Assembly: GCF_025961225.1 (NCBI RefSeq)
Contig: NZ_JAOQNG010000008.1
Location: 1 to 64,000, forward strand
Direction: 5' to 3'
Length of the DNA: 64,000 nt
Source: Azospirillum canadense
Lineage (GTDB): Bacteria > Pseudomonadota > Alphaproteobacteria > Azospirillales > Azospirillaceae
The translations under genes and the position numbers were made by a program. This document shows positions 13,921 through 22,021 of the stretch, in pieces; within the stretch, counting starts at the first letter, position 1; each line of letters starts with the position of its first letter. The notes under the pieces are model-generated. The model saw only the letters and a program-made list of their open reading frames with translations, was not told the DNA's origin and did not search any database.

Positions 13921-15938
13921 CAGGCATCAATGACGACGATCCGGGTTGAAACACCGGTGCCGCTTTCCTGGAAGGAACCGGCCGGAAGCCGTTCCGAGGT
14001 GCCGCCCACGCTGTCGAGCCAAGCCCGGAACTCCTCTGCCTTCCGATCGGAGCGGAAGAAGGGGCTTTCCGCCATGATAGCTACCAATCGGCCGCCGGGC
14101 TTCAGCATGCCGAAGGCGCGCCGAACATGGTCGGTATCTGCCAAGCCTTCAAAGGGCGGGTTCATACCGATACGGTCGTATTGCCCTTCATGTTCGAAGA
14201 AGTCCCATCCCGCCAGGGTGTAGCCCTTGGCGTTCAGGAGGTTGCGCAGGGTGCCGTTAATCTCCAGCACCGTCACGCCGTCTTTGCCCACGGTCTCCGC
14301 CATGACGTCGGCGATATCGCCCGCACCGGCGGAAGGCTCAAGCACTGAATGGCCGGGCCGCAGGTCCAGCAGGTCAATCACGCGCCGCGCCAAGCTGGCG
14401 GGGGTGCGGAAGAAACCGGGAATCTTGCGGCCCAGCAGATCCCGTAAAGCGGCTTTGATCGGATCGGCCTTCGGCGCATCGCTGGAGAGTTCCACGAACC
14501 GCGCCGCAGCTTCCCGCAGCTGGCCAGTGGTCAGGATCCCCATAGCGCGCAAGCGGTGGCCGTCGTCATCCGCTGGAAACTCGATATGCACCAGATCGGC
14601 CGCGGTTGCCTTCCGGCCCTTCCGGTCAATCTGTTCCGGGTAGCTCAGCCCGGAATCCGCCCTATAGCAGGCGCGGCGGATGAGGGAGCGGAACAACTCG
14701 GATTGTTTGGCCGTGCTCACCTTCGCCAAGGCGCCGGCGGTGCCGTCCTGCTGCGCTTCACCGATGGCGCGGAGAGTGCGCGCCAAAGTGATTTGGCGTT
14801 GCGCGTCGACTTCTACGCTGGCCGCCATGCTGGCGCGCCGTGGCGTGTTGGTCAGGCGATCGCGGGAGAGCACCTCCTGGGCGCGCGCTTCGATCCGATC
14901 CGCCAAGGCGAACAGTTTATTTTGAGTCCCAAAAACCTCCGGAGGGGGTGCGGCATGCGTCGATTCCGCCGCGTAGGGACTCTCCGCACTCTCCGGCTTG
15001 CCCGTGCCGGGCCCGTCATCCGGGCCGGCGGGCGGAGTGTCGGAACCGGCCAGCAGATCGACCAGGGAGGCGCGCACCTCGCTTTCACGAGACAGGGGGA
15101 AGATCCATCCGCTGGCTTGGCGATGCCAGAACGGGGCAAGCCCGGAAACGGCGGACTTGATCCGGTCTTTATGGGCCAGGGTTTCGCCCTTCACGATGAT
15201 GGACTTTTCCGAGTAGGGCTCAATCCGCAGGGGAGCAGCCCCGGCGGAAACCGGGGGTGCGCTGGTCTCGACAATCGTCGGCCCGTTCACAGCCGCGCGG
15301 ACTTCGGTGCACACCTCGGCGCGCGCCTCCTCCAGCGACTCGGCCCGGACTTCGGTGCGCCGTGTGGCTACGCGCGCGGGCTTGGCTATGATCGCTTTAG
15401 GCTTGATGGTGACGGACCGCGGAACGGACAGGATCCAAGCCTTGTGCGTCTGCTCCAGTTCCCACGCGAATTTGACATCGAGGTGATAATTCGTATTGAA
15501 ATAGTCCGTCATGGAATCGGACTTGTCATAGCGCCACTGCGACGCAATCGCCTGCAGGATGTCGGAAAGCGCCTTTGCCGCATCGGTCATCCGCTGCTGA
15601 GCCTCGTACGGCGCGTGAAAGCCCGCGCATTCGTGCGGGTGGTCCGCCTGCCAACGGACATTCTCCGGGTTGAGGATCAGAAACGGCACCGCTTGGATCT
15701 CGACCGTCACGGAACCATGGTGGGGAGAGCGGACGGAGATCTTGACGCCCTGGGGAATGGTGCCGGATTTCTCCGCTTCCTTGAGCGCCGCGCGGATCAG
15801 TTTGTTTCGGTCCGCGTCGCGCATGTGTCGGCCGTCGCGCTCCATGAGACCGCCGAAGGGATACAGGCTTTGCAGCGCGTCCGCGCGGTCATGCTTGGGA
15901 AGGGCGGCAAGGTCGGCAAACTTCACGGTGCTGCGCAT
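13920..15938 (-). CDS. large N6-adenine DNA methyltransferase
   Basis: 672 residues from ATG 15938. The frame stays open to 16226, but that extension is made of intergenic repeats and is rejected. The C-terminal 180 residues hold the enzyme: FRTPASLARRVIDLLDL, SAM motif I in HSVLEPSAGAGDIADVM (about 530) and the catalytic NPPF at about 592 followed by GLADTDHVRRAFGMLKPGG. The N-terminal half carries TDYFNTNYHLDVKF and a small module with IIVKGETLAHKDRIKSAV and SGWIFPLSRE, a substrate-type domain also seen in the DUF3560 protein. Such plasmid- and phage-borne enzymes modify adenine; recognition site unknown. Copy 6 of the repeat is embedded in frame between the halves. Confidence 0.88.
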   Translation of the reverse strand: MRSTVKFADLAALPKHDRADALQSLYPFGGLMERDGRHMRDADRNKLIRAALKEAEKSGTIPQGVKISVRSPHHGSVTVEIQAVPFLILNPENVRWQADHPHECAGFHAPYEAQQRMTDAAKALSDILQAIASQWRYDKSDSMTDYFNTNYHLDVKFAWELEQTHKAWILSVPRSVTIKPKAIIAKPARVATRRTEVRAESLEEARAEVCTEVRAAVNGPTIVETSAPPVSAGAAPLRIEPYSEKSIIVKGETLAHKDRIKSAVSGLAPFWHRQASGWIFPLSRESEVRASLVDLLAGSDTPPAGPDDGPGTGKPESAESPYAAESTHAAPPPEVFGTQNKLFALADRIEARAQEVLSRDRLTNTPRRASMAASVEVDAQRQITLARTLRAIGEAQQDGTAGALAKVSTAKQSELFRSLIRRACYRADSGLSYPEQIDRKGRKATAADLVHIEFPADDDGHRLRAMGILTTGQLREAAARFVELSSDAPKADPIKAALRDLLGRKIPGFFRTPASLARRVIDLLDLRPGHSVLEPSAGAGDIADVMAETVGKDGVTVLEINGTLRNLLNAKGYTLAGWDFFEHEGQYDRIGMNPPFEGLADTDHVRRAFGMLKPGGRLVAIMAESPFFRSDRKAEEFRAWLDSVGGTSERLPAGSFQESGTGVSTRIVVIDA
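14929..14953 (-). repeat. terminator-like repeat, copy 6 (inside the methyltransferase gene)
   Basis: CCAAAAACCTCC-GGAGG-GGGTGCGG on the plus strand. Read leftward, CCTCCGGAGG is followed by TTTTT. It is in frame in the methyltransferase gene and encodes Ala-Pro-Pro-Pro-Glu-Val-Phe-Gly in the interdomain linker. Confidence 0.65.
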
Positions 15939-15996
15939 TGGGCGGACTCCAGGCGATAGGCGGCCGAGTGACGGCGCCAAAGTGGTTTGACTGGGT

Positions 15997-16041
15997 TTGA
16001 AAAACCGCGGTGGGGGTGACCCAAAAGCCGCGCCGGGGTGT
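15997..16041 (-). repeat. terminator-like repeats, copies 7 and 8
   Basis: Two back-to-back copies in the gap between the gene ending at 16130 and the methyltransferase start at 15938. Copy 7 (15997-16018) has ACCGCGGT before TTTTT on the minus strand; copy 8 (16020-16041) has GGCGCGGC before TTTT. Confidence 0.7.
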
Positions 16042-16129
16042 CCCCTACCGGGGTATCGATCCGGTTTCCGAGCAGCCCGGCATGCCATCGGGACCGCTGG
16101 GGAGCCGGCCCGAAGGCCGGTGCGGGCGA

Positions 16130-16315
16130 TTAGCGGACCACGTCCACCAGAAGTCGGGTACCGCCATAACTCCCAGGACCGCGCAAGCGGTTGTGCATGT
16201 CGGCACTCTGCAACTCGCCTTGCCACGCGCTCACGCTGTAGGGGATCCGGCGGATCTCCGTTTTGTTGTCGGCAACGTCGACCGCGTAGACGACTACGAA
16301 TTTCGGGTTGTCCAT
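16130..16315 (-). CDS. small hypothetical protein
   Basis: 61 residues from ATG 16315. Begins MDNPKFVVVYAVDVADNKTE, two predicted strands, then a Ser/Gly-rich C-terminus. Its start is 5 bases downstream of the upstream gene's stop. Unrecognised; small beta-type protein. Confidence 0.6.
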   Translation of the reverse strand: MDNPKFVVVYAVDVADNKTEIRRIPYSVSAWQGELQSADMHNRLRGPGSYGGTRLLVDVVR

Positions 16316-16319
16316 GACG

Positions 16320-16700
16320 TCAGCACTCCACACGGGCTTCAGCAACAGCCGCGCGTGCCGCGGCGATGACGAGCACGGCAAACTGACTATGGTTCGGATC
16401 CGATGCGGCGATTCGCTCCAGAGTGGCGAGCATTCGCGGTGCTGCAGCATTCATCGCGGCTTTGGTGGCATTGTGTTCCCGAAGCCTTCCCATCCACTCC
16501 GCGTCACGCGCGGCCGCATCAGGCACGGCGCGGCGAGAAGACGCCGTTTCGTTTGCCATCATTTCCGCCGCGACCTTGGCCGGGTTGCGCTTGGCCTTGG
16601 TGGCGTCCGAGCTGGTAGGGTAGGCGTAGGACGTCAGGCCGGTTTCCGTGTCGCCAGCGAGAAACCCGCCTTCGGGAGTGTGCATGTAGAGGATGGTCAC
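16320..16700 (-). CDS. hypothetical protein, first of the leftward cluster
   Basis: 126 residues from GTG 16700, which follows GGAG by 8 bases; an in-frame ATG at 16739 lacks such a site. Begins TILYMHTPEGGFLAGDTETG, then a helical, alanine-rich body ending AAARAAVAEARVEC. No domain recognised. It is divergent from the DUF3560 gene, with shared operator boxes in between. Confidence 0.65.
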   Translation of the reverse strand: MTILYMHTPEGGFLAGDTETGLTSYAYPTSSDATKAKRNPAKVAAEMMANETASSRRAVPDAAARDAEWMGRLREHNATKAAMNAAAPRMLATLERIAASDPNHSQFAVLVIAAARAAVAEARVEC

Positions 16701-16744
16701 TGTCTGATCTCCGCTAAGCGGCGTCGCCGCGTTCTTCATGCCCA

Positions 16745-16864
16745 AATGTATGGCGTTGTGGTGCGTGCTGGCAACGGGCGAATGCACCACAAAGATGCAT
16801 AGCGTTCATGCGCAGAATGTATGGCATTCAGGATTTACAGGGAAGCGCTAAAACGCCATACATT
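16745..16864. promoter_or_regulatory. divergent control region with shared operator boxes
   Basis: AATGTATGGC occurs at 16745-16754 and 16816-16825 and as its exact inverse GCCATACATT at 16855-16864. The last box overlaps a likely rightward -10 (TACATT) with -35 TTTACA at 16834-16839. A GGCGCC-CAA-GGCGCC palindrome follows at 16878-16892, before ATG 16912. The same box precedes the gene at 13227, so one regulator probably controls all three transcripts. Confidence 0.6.
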
Positions 16865-16911
16865 CCCCACACAACGCGGCGCCCAAGGCGCCCAAGCTGG
16901 GGATCTCGAAC

Positions 16912-18960
16912 ATGTCGCACGTCGTTACTGACACCGCCGCTCTTCTGGCCCAAATTGCCGAGCTACAGGCACAGCTTGCCGCGGCCGGTTCCGCTCCGCT
17001 TGCCAAGCCGAAGGCCGCGCGCAAGCCGCGCAAGCCCAAGCTGGTCAAGCTTCCGGAACTGGCCACGGTCCGCGTGACCTTCGCCGACGGCGTGACGATG
17101 CACACCAACGCTTCCCACGCATTCGAAGACGGGACGGTCGACACCTCTCGCGCCGTTGCCTATGCCGAGTCTGTGCGCCGTAACAACGCGGCCGGTTATG
17201 CGACGGAGAGCGGATCCACCCTGTCCGGCAATTGGGAATGGGTGAATACGGAAAAGGGGTGGCGCCTTCGGCCGGTTGCGGATGTCCCGACCGTGACGGA
17301 AGTCCATGTGCTGACCCAAGCCGAACAGGATGCTTTGCGTGAGGAACATCGCGTTTGGTTCCGCGGCGCGGTCCCTGCAAATGCGGAGATCGCGGCTGCG
17401 GCTTCCTGGAGCGCGCGGGTTGAAGCTACGGGCAATGATGCCGCCGCGGAAGCCGTTCACACGGAAGCGGCTGCCGAGGAGGTGGCCGAAACTTCCGTTT
17501 CGTGCGAAGGCGCTGACAACCCGTTGCATGTCATCCGCGGCGATGTCGACCGCACGGTATCAGGCCGGATGGAAATTTGCTCGGCTGCCCTGGCGGATAC
17601 GGCCTATGGCCGTGCGCGTGCCGATGCCGTGCGAAACGCCATTACGGCGCGCGGCGGTTCGGAACAGGATGCCGCCGCGGCCATGGTCCGCGCCATCGGC
17701 GACTATGAAGGCGGAACCATGCCGCCGGCCGGCAAGGCGCGTGAGCTGGTCTGTGCGCAAGTCGCGGCGGAGTGTGGCGATACCGAAGGCGCGGCACCAA
17801 TGGCCAGCAAGCCCGAATCCCTTGGCGCGGCCATGGTGCACCATGCCGCCCCCACCTGTCCGCTTTACTTGGAAGGATACGACGGCGACGCCAACCCGGA
17901 CGCAGCGCCGGAGGTGTCGCGCTATGCGGCCTTTGCCGCGCGTCATGGGATGGCCGCTCTGTGCGTGGTTGGGCTGCTGTCCATCCTGTCCGGCCGGTAT
18001 CTGCGCCGCATGATCGAACACGCGGCGGAACGGGTTGCCGCGCGGTCCGGCATCGTCTCGCTTGACGAGGTGGGAATCTACATCGCGGCCAGCATGACGC
18101 GCCCCGGCAAGCCCGGGAAGGCGCCGCGGCCAGTTTGGGAGATCTCCGGGGATACCAAGGGGTATGCGGACTGCATCAAAGCCATTGGCGCGAAATGGTG
18201 GGGCGGCAAGTGGTCCACCTGGAATGATCCGACTGCGGCGCTTGTGGCGGAGATCAACGCCAATGGTGGACGCCGCTCGTTCGCCGAACGTCTGGACGTT
18301 ATCCGGGAACGCGCTGCCGAACGGGCGGACCGGTTGGAGGAGCGCGCGGAACGAGTCACGGCGGAAGCGGGCCGGCGGTATAGGGCTGCGAAGTCCCTGG
18401 CCAGCTTCATTCCCATGGGGCAGCCGATCTTGGTGGGGCACCACTCCGAAGGCCGCCACCGTCGCGACCTGCGGCGCATTGAAAGCGGCATGCGGAAATC
18501 CTTCGAGTTGAGCGGCAAGGCAGACGGTCTGCGGCGCCGCGCGGCGACGGCCGAACAGACGGCCGAAGGCCGGACCGATCTGCGGTATCTGGCCAACCGG
18601 TTGAAGGAGGCGGAAACCAACCTGCGCGACATCGAACGTCGCTTGAACGGCACGAGCCGGAAGGAGCCAGCCGGCCCGATGAGCGATGATCGGCGCGCCT
18701 TCCTGGAGAAGCGCAAGGCGGAGTATGCGGAACGCGCGGCCTATTGGCGTGCCCAAGTCGACGCAGCCGGCGGCATCCCGTCTAAGGCACAGTTCAGCAA
18801 GGGCGGCACGGTGCAGTATGGCGGCCAGTGGTATCCCGTCGCCCGCGTCAATCGGGATACCGTCACGGTGTCGAATTGGCTTGGCGTGGCGTCGCTGACC
18901 TTCCGCGTTCCGCTCGCCCGCGTTTCCGGTTATCAGGCACCCGCGGCCATGGCCGCATAG
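16912..18960 (+). CDS. DUF3560 domain protein
   Basis: 682 residues. The DUF3560 core is near 460-560: RAERADRLEERAERVTAEAG, then a block with FIPMGQPILVGHHSEGRHRR and RIESGMRKSFELS. Before it, about 395-430, is a tryptophan-rich module (VWEISGDTKGYADCI followed by GAKWWGGKWSTWN) of the same kind as in the neighbouring methyltransferase. A hydrophobic span lies near 340-358. The N-terminus is alanine- and lysine-rich. DUF3560 proteins are typical of plasmids and phage-plasmids of proteobacteria; function unknown. Start follows GGGG at 16899-16902. Confidence 0.88.
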   Translation: MSHVVTDTAALLAQIAELQAQLAAAGSAPLAKPKAARKPRKPKLVKLPELATVRVTFADGVTMHTNASHAFEDGTVDTSRAVAYAESVRRNNAAGYATESGSTLSGNWEWVNTEKGWRLRPVADVPTVTEVHVLTQAEQDALREEHRVWFRGAVPANAEIAAAASWSARVEATGNDAAAEAVHTEAAAEEVAETSVSCEGADNPLHVIRGDVDRTVSGRMEICSAALADTAYGRARADAVRNAITARGGSEQDAAAAMVRAIGDYEGGTMPPAGKARELVCAQVAAECGDTEGAAPMASKPESLGAAMVHHAAPTCPLYLEGYDGDANPDAAPEVSRYAAFAARHGMAALCVVGLLSILSGRYLRRMIEHAAERVAARSGIVSLDEVGIYIAASMTRPGKPGKAPRPVWEISGDTKGYADCIKAIGAKWWGGKWSTWNDPTAALVAEINANGGRRSFAERLDVIRERAAERADRLEERAERVTAEAGRRYRAAKSLASFIPMGQPILVGHHSEGRHRRDLRRIESGMRKSFELSGKADGLRRRAATAEQTAEGRTDLRYLANRLKEAETNLRDIERRLNGTSRKEPAGPMSDDRRAFLEKRKAEYAERAAYWRAQVDAAGGIPSKAQFSKGGTVQYGGQWYPVARVNRDTVTVSNWLGVASLTFRVPLARVSGYQAPAAMAA

Positions 18961-19014
18961 TTTCCCCTCTGCATAGCGCCTCGTCCTTCCCCAGCTTGGG
19001 CAAGGCGCCAAACT

Positions 19015-19052
19015 AAGCCCGGACGGCCGCCGCGCCTTCCGGGCTTTTCTTT
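19015..19052 (+). terminator. strong intrinsic terminator after DUF3560 gene
   Basis: AAGCCCGGA at 19015-19023 pairs with TCCGGGCTT at 19038-19046, followed by TTTTCTTT. Placed 55 bases after the DUF3560 stop. Confidence 0.85.
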
Positions 19053-19590
19053 GTCCGCGCATCCCACGCCCGCCGGCCTTCCGCCGCGCGGGCTTTTCGC
19101 GTTCCGGATCTGCCGTCCGGACTGGACCCTGCGCGAGCCGGGCACCCTGGCGCGCTTGCTTGGCTGGCCATGCCGTGCGCCGATCGATTGGCGGCCATCG
19201 GCGCCTAGGCGTCCGGAGACCGGCCCGATCTCTGCCTTTGGCGCCGTCCGTGCAGAAGCCCGGCAGAGGCGCACGGAGCGCCTCCAGCGCGCGCGGCTCC
19301 GCAGATACCGCCCTAAACTAGACCGCATCAGGCGCGCGCCCGAGCGCCCGTGCGCCCTATCCTGGCGACGTTGGGTCCTTCCCAGACCAAACCCCCGCGG
19401 GCGGGGCCGCTACCCGTTTTCGAGCGTTTTCCAGCGTTGAAACCAACGTTACAGCCCGTAACGGCGCAGGACCATGGTCCTAGAGCATGTCGCAACGCTC
19501 TGAAATGAAATAATAAAATGTTTCTGCCATTCCGGTCGCGCGTAACGCGCCTCTGTAACGTGGGTGTGCATCGTGTTACGCGCCGGGGCG
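19053..19590. other. gene-free stretch with CGTTAC/GTAACG repeats and an AT-rich patch
   Basis: Converging genes leave about 540 bases here. A frame of about 129 codons (19051-19440) is arginine/proline-rich with no ribosome site and looks non-coding. From 19447 the sequence holds an inverted repeat CGTTAC-AGCCC-GTAACG (19447-19463), GCGCGTAACGCGC (19538-19550), TGTAACG (19554-19560), GTTACG (19575-19580) and CGTTAC (19589-19594). An AT-rich run lies at about 19501-19524. Iteron-like repeats beside AT-rich DNA and a plasmid-type gene could mark an origin or partition site. Confidence 0.45.
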
Positions 19591-20019
19591 TTACCGATCG
19601 TCGGCTTCAGCGGCGTCCGTGACCATCTGCACGACAGCCTCAGGGCGCTCCAGCATCACGCCGATGGCGGCGTCCGCTGACTGGCGGTAGTGCGGCCAAT
19701 CGGCCGCGATCAGGTGGGCGTGCATGATCGCCTTGCCCTCGGTCTCCCGTAGCCCGCGTTCGAGAGACACGAAGCCGCGAAGGTGTAGGATGGCCTGAGC
19801 GGCCCAATGTGGCGTCATGCCCAGGAACTGCCCGAGCGCCTTGTCTGAGCCGTAGAGTTGGCCGATTCGCTCAAGCACGCGCTCCAGCGCTTTCAACTCC
19901 TCATCGCTCATGCGTCCTTCACCGCCGCGGATGTCGTGGGCACAAAGGGCGAAGGCAACGCGATCCCGGAAGGACTTGGGCTCCGGGTGGATGGCGCGGC
20001 CGAAATCGTCGATATCCAC
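19591..20019 (-). CDS. hypothetical protein
   Basis: 142 residues, ATG 20019. Helical; FRDRVAFALCAHDIRG, then LKALERVLERIGQLYGS and FLGMTPHWAAQAILH. Last gene of the leftward early operon, ending in the repeat-rich region. No recognised family. Confidence 0.72.
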   Translation of the reverse strand: MDIDDFGRAIHPEPKSFRDRVAFALCAHDIRGGEGRMSDEELKALERVLERIGQLYGSDKALGQFLGMTPHWAAQAILHLRGFVSLERGLRETEGKAIMHAHLIAADWPHYRQSADAAIGVMLERPEAVVQMVTDAAEADDR

Positions 20020-20034
20020 AGCGAGCCTCCTTTC

Positions 20035-20286
20035 CTAGATATTGACCTTGCCGCGGAGCGCTTCGTCCACCCGCTGCCCCCACTCACTCTTGGGGAACGA
20101 GTGAGCGTAGAGGAAGGCGATCAGCTCGCCAGTCGAGAAGCCGCCGCGGCACCCGCCGGTGATCATGGCTTCCTGGGGCCCGTACACGGCCTTGTAGACC
20201 TCGTAGGCCCGCAGCGTGACTGCCTTGGAAATCTTCCCGCCCTTGCGGTCTACCGTCTGGACGGGGTGAAGCTCTACTTCGGTCAC
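20035..20286 (-). CDS. hypothetical protein
   Basis: 83 residues, ATG 20286, overlapping the stop of the gene upstream. Contains ISKAVTLRAYEVYKAVYG and GGCRGGFSTGELIAFLYAHS, a pattern of small alphaproteobacterial phage proteins without assigned function. Confidence 0.72.
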   Translation of the reverse strand: MTEVELHPVQTVDRKGGKISKAVTLRAYEVYKAVYGPQEAMITGGCRGGFSTGELIAFLYAHSFPKSEWGQRVDEALRGKVNI

Positions 20287-20681
20287 GGCCGGCGCTCCTC
20301 AGATATAGGTGGCTGGCCAAGAGCGGCATCGAGCCGGATCATGGCATCAAGAATGGCGTTGCTCCGCTCCATGAAGCGCGCCCTCTCCGGCGTGTCTGGC
20401 TGGCTGCGGTCGTCGTTTGTCATGCGCTGGAGGACAAAGCCGAAGGCGGTGCGGTCGGCTTCAAGATCGGCCCTCATCCGGTCGCGCTCGGCCAGCAAAC
20501 GCGCTCCGGCTTCGGAGGAGGTGACGAGCATCTTTGCAGCCTCGTTGCGCTCGGCCTCGGCCTTCTCGATGCCACGGCGCAGGTCTTCGATCAGATTGGC
20601 GGCCCCGAGCATATCGGTGTCAGCGCCGTTGCAGTTGGACAGGGCGCAGCGGTTGCGCAGGCGTTCGACGATGTCGGCCAT
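20283..20681 (-). CDS. hypothetical early protein with coiled coil
   Basis: 132 residues, ATG 20681. Begins MADIVERLRNR, a start often seen in Ea22-like or small phage early proteins, then AANLIEDLRRGIEKAEAERN and a long charged coiled coil ending in RFMERSNAILDAMI. Likely accessory early protein. Confidence 0.72.
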   Translation of the reverse strand: MADIVERLRNRCALSNCNGADTDMLGAANLIEDLRRGIEKAEAERNEAAKMLVTSSEAGARLLAERDRMRADLEADRTAFGFVLQRMTNDDRSQPDTPERARFMERSNAILDAMIRLDAALGQPPISEERRP

Positions 20682-20702
20682 GCTGAGCTCCTTTGGAGTT
20701 GG

Positions 20703-20870
20703 TCACTTCGCCCGCGGGCCGAAGGTGGTAATCCATGCCCACACGAACCCTATGGCGCTGATCGAGCCGAGCAAAGGGCCGACCCACCAGACGGACGTTG
20801 ATGCGTCCCGCATGCAGGCGATCTGCTCAACGGAGCCGGGCGGGAGGTCGAAGCATTCACGGCCAAGCAC
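20703..20870 (-). CDS. small single-span membrane protein
   Basis: 55 residues from GTG 20870, eight bases after GGAG, with an in-frame stop just upstream that fixes the frame. One membrane span (VWWVGPLLGSISAIGFVWAW within residues 27-46), preceded by a Cys-containing outer part (ECFDLPPGSVEQIACMRD) and followed by TTFGPRAK. It fits neatly between its neighbours. Function unknown. Confidence 0.6.
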   Translation of the reverse strand: MLGRECFDLPPGSVEQIACMRDASTSVWWVGPLLGSISAIGFVWAWITTFGPRAK

Positions 20871-20901
20871 GGCGGCGCTCCATTAATAGAGAGGCAGGCG
20901 A

Positions 20902-21177
20902 TCATCCGATGTTGCGGGCGATGAGAAAGTGAGCAGTGATCGCTCCGTCTTCAGCGGTCTCGATCTTCTCGATCAGGACTTCAGACTTCGCGCCAACCTC
21001 CTTGGACACGGCCTTCATAAGCCCGTCCAGGGCGGCCAGAGAGCGGCCGATGGTCTTGGCCTGCATGAGCGAACCGTCCTTGGGGTGGAAGGACATGGCG
21101 AAGCGGCTGTCCTTCGTCGCGTCGGTGACGAACTCGGGGCTGAACTCAACGCCACAGTTCGGGCATTTGGCGGACAT
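20902..21177 (-). CDS. small zinc-ribbon-like protein
   Basis: 91 residues, ATG 21177. Opens MSAKCPNCGVEFSPEF, one CxxC knuckle, then a two-layer alpha/beta stretch with LDGLMKAVSKEVGAKSEVLI and EDGAITAHFLIARN. A second Cys pair is absent, so zinc binding would need a dimer. Unassigned phage early protein. Confidence 0.72.
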   Translation of the reverse strand: MSAKCPNCGVEFSPEFVTDATKDSRFAMSFHPKDGSLMQAKTIGRSLAALDGLMKAVSKEVGAKSEVLIEKIETAEDGAITAHFLIARNIG

Positions 21178-21207
21178 GGTTTGGGCTTCCGGATGTTGAC
21201 AGAGAGT

Positions 21208-21456
21208 TCAGGAGGCCTTGGTGACGGTGTAGCTCTTGGGCACCGCGGCGATGTAGACGATGTCCCCGTTGGGGTAGTGCAGTTCCGCTTTCTCGCCACG
21301 CTCGATGCGGTTGAAGATGGAGTCCAAGTCCATCTCCAAAGCCCTTGCGCGCTTCTCCACGATTTCCAGGCGGGCGCGTAGTTCGGCAACTTCCTGCATA
21401 TGGCGCCATGCCTCTCGGTTGCTGTCCGGGTGAGCGATGTTGACGTGATCGGCCAT
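21208..21456 (-). CDS. small coiled-coil protein
   Basis: 82 residues, ATG 21456. HMQEVAELRARLEIVEKRAR is a coiled coil, followed by ELHYPNGDIVYIAAVP, two strands. No family recognised. Same leftward operon. Confidence 0.7.
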   Translation of the reverse strand: MADHVNIAHPDSNREAWRHMQEVAELRARLEIVEKRARALEMDLDSIFNRIERGEKAELHYPNGDIVYIAAVPKSYTVTKAS

Positions 21457-21485
21457 GTCGGGGCTCCGGTCGTTCGGTTGATGGT

Positions 21486-21701
21486 TCAGGGGCGGAACAG
21501 GCGCCGCTTCCTCGGTCCGGCGCCGTAGGACCGTCGCTCCTTGCGGTTGCCGCCCAGAACAAAGTCGGGCTCCGGTGCGCTGCGGGTGAGGCGGACGACC
21601 TGACCAGCCTCGCGCATGTCGGCGGGTCTGTCGTTCAGCAGTTGCCCCAGGCCGACGGCTAGAGCGGTGGACAGTCTGGGCATGACCAGGCACTTACGCA
21701 T
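21486..21701 (-). CDS. small hypothetical protein
   Basis: 71 residues from ATG 21701; GGAG lies 12 bases upstream, a little far. Helical LSTALAVGLGQLLNDRPADM followed by a strongly basic C-terminus (GGNRKERRSYGAGPRKRRL). Fits the spacing of the operon; unassigned. Confidence 0.55.
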   Translation of the reverse strand: MRKCLVMPRLSTALAVGLGQLLNDRPADMREAGQVVRLTRSAPEPDFVLGGNRKERRSYGAGPRKRRLFRP

Positions 21702-21742
21702 GGGCGGGAGGTCTCCAGGGATTGGGATGACTCGAAGCCATT

Positions 21743-22009
21743 TCAGGCAGCCGCTGGGAAGTCTTCCGTATCGAGCCGCTCGCCCGGCAGGAGTGCCCTC
21801 TCGGCCCCCTTGCGGGTGAGCCAAAAGAGGTCGTCGTCTCCGGTGTGCTTGCCCCACCGCACCTGCGCATAGCCCTGCGCGACCATGTCGATCCACTCTG
21901 GGTGATCGTGGTGGAGTTCTCCGGAAACAAAGCGGTTCCGGTAGGAGACCGTGCGCCGGCCGTCCAATCCGAGGGCGTGGCGCGCGAGTGAAATCTGTCG
22001 ATTGGTCAT
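21743..22009 (-). CDS. hypothetical phage protein
   Basis: 88 residues, ATG 22009. HALGLDGRRTVSYRNRFV, then HPEWIDMVAQGYAQV and DDLFWLTRKGAERALLPGE, a winged-helix-like phage protein type seen widely in prophages. No function assigned. Confidence 0.75.
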   Translation of the reverse strand: MTNRQISLARHALGLDGRRTVSYRNRFVSGELHHDHPEWIDMVAQGYAQVRWGKHTGDDDLFWLTRKGAERALLPGERLDTEDFPAAA

Positions 22010-22021
22010 GGAAGCGCCTTC

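Noticed and set aside
15939..16226. N-terminal extension of the large methyltransferase
   Set aside because: The frame is open but is made of two copies of the intergenic repeat and low-complexity sequence; ATG 15938 begins family-like sequence.
19051..19440. 129-codon rightward frame after the DUF3560 terminator
   Set aside because: Arginine- and proline-rich, starts inside the terminator's T-run, no Shine-Dalgarno and no recognisable domain.
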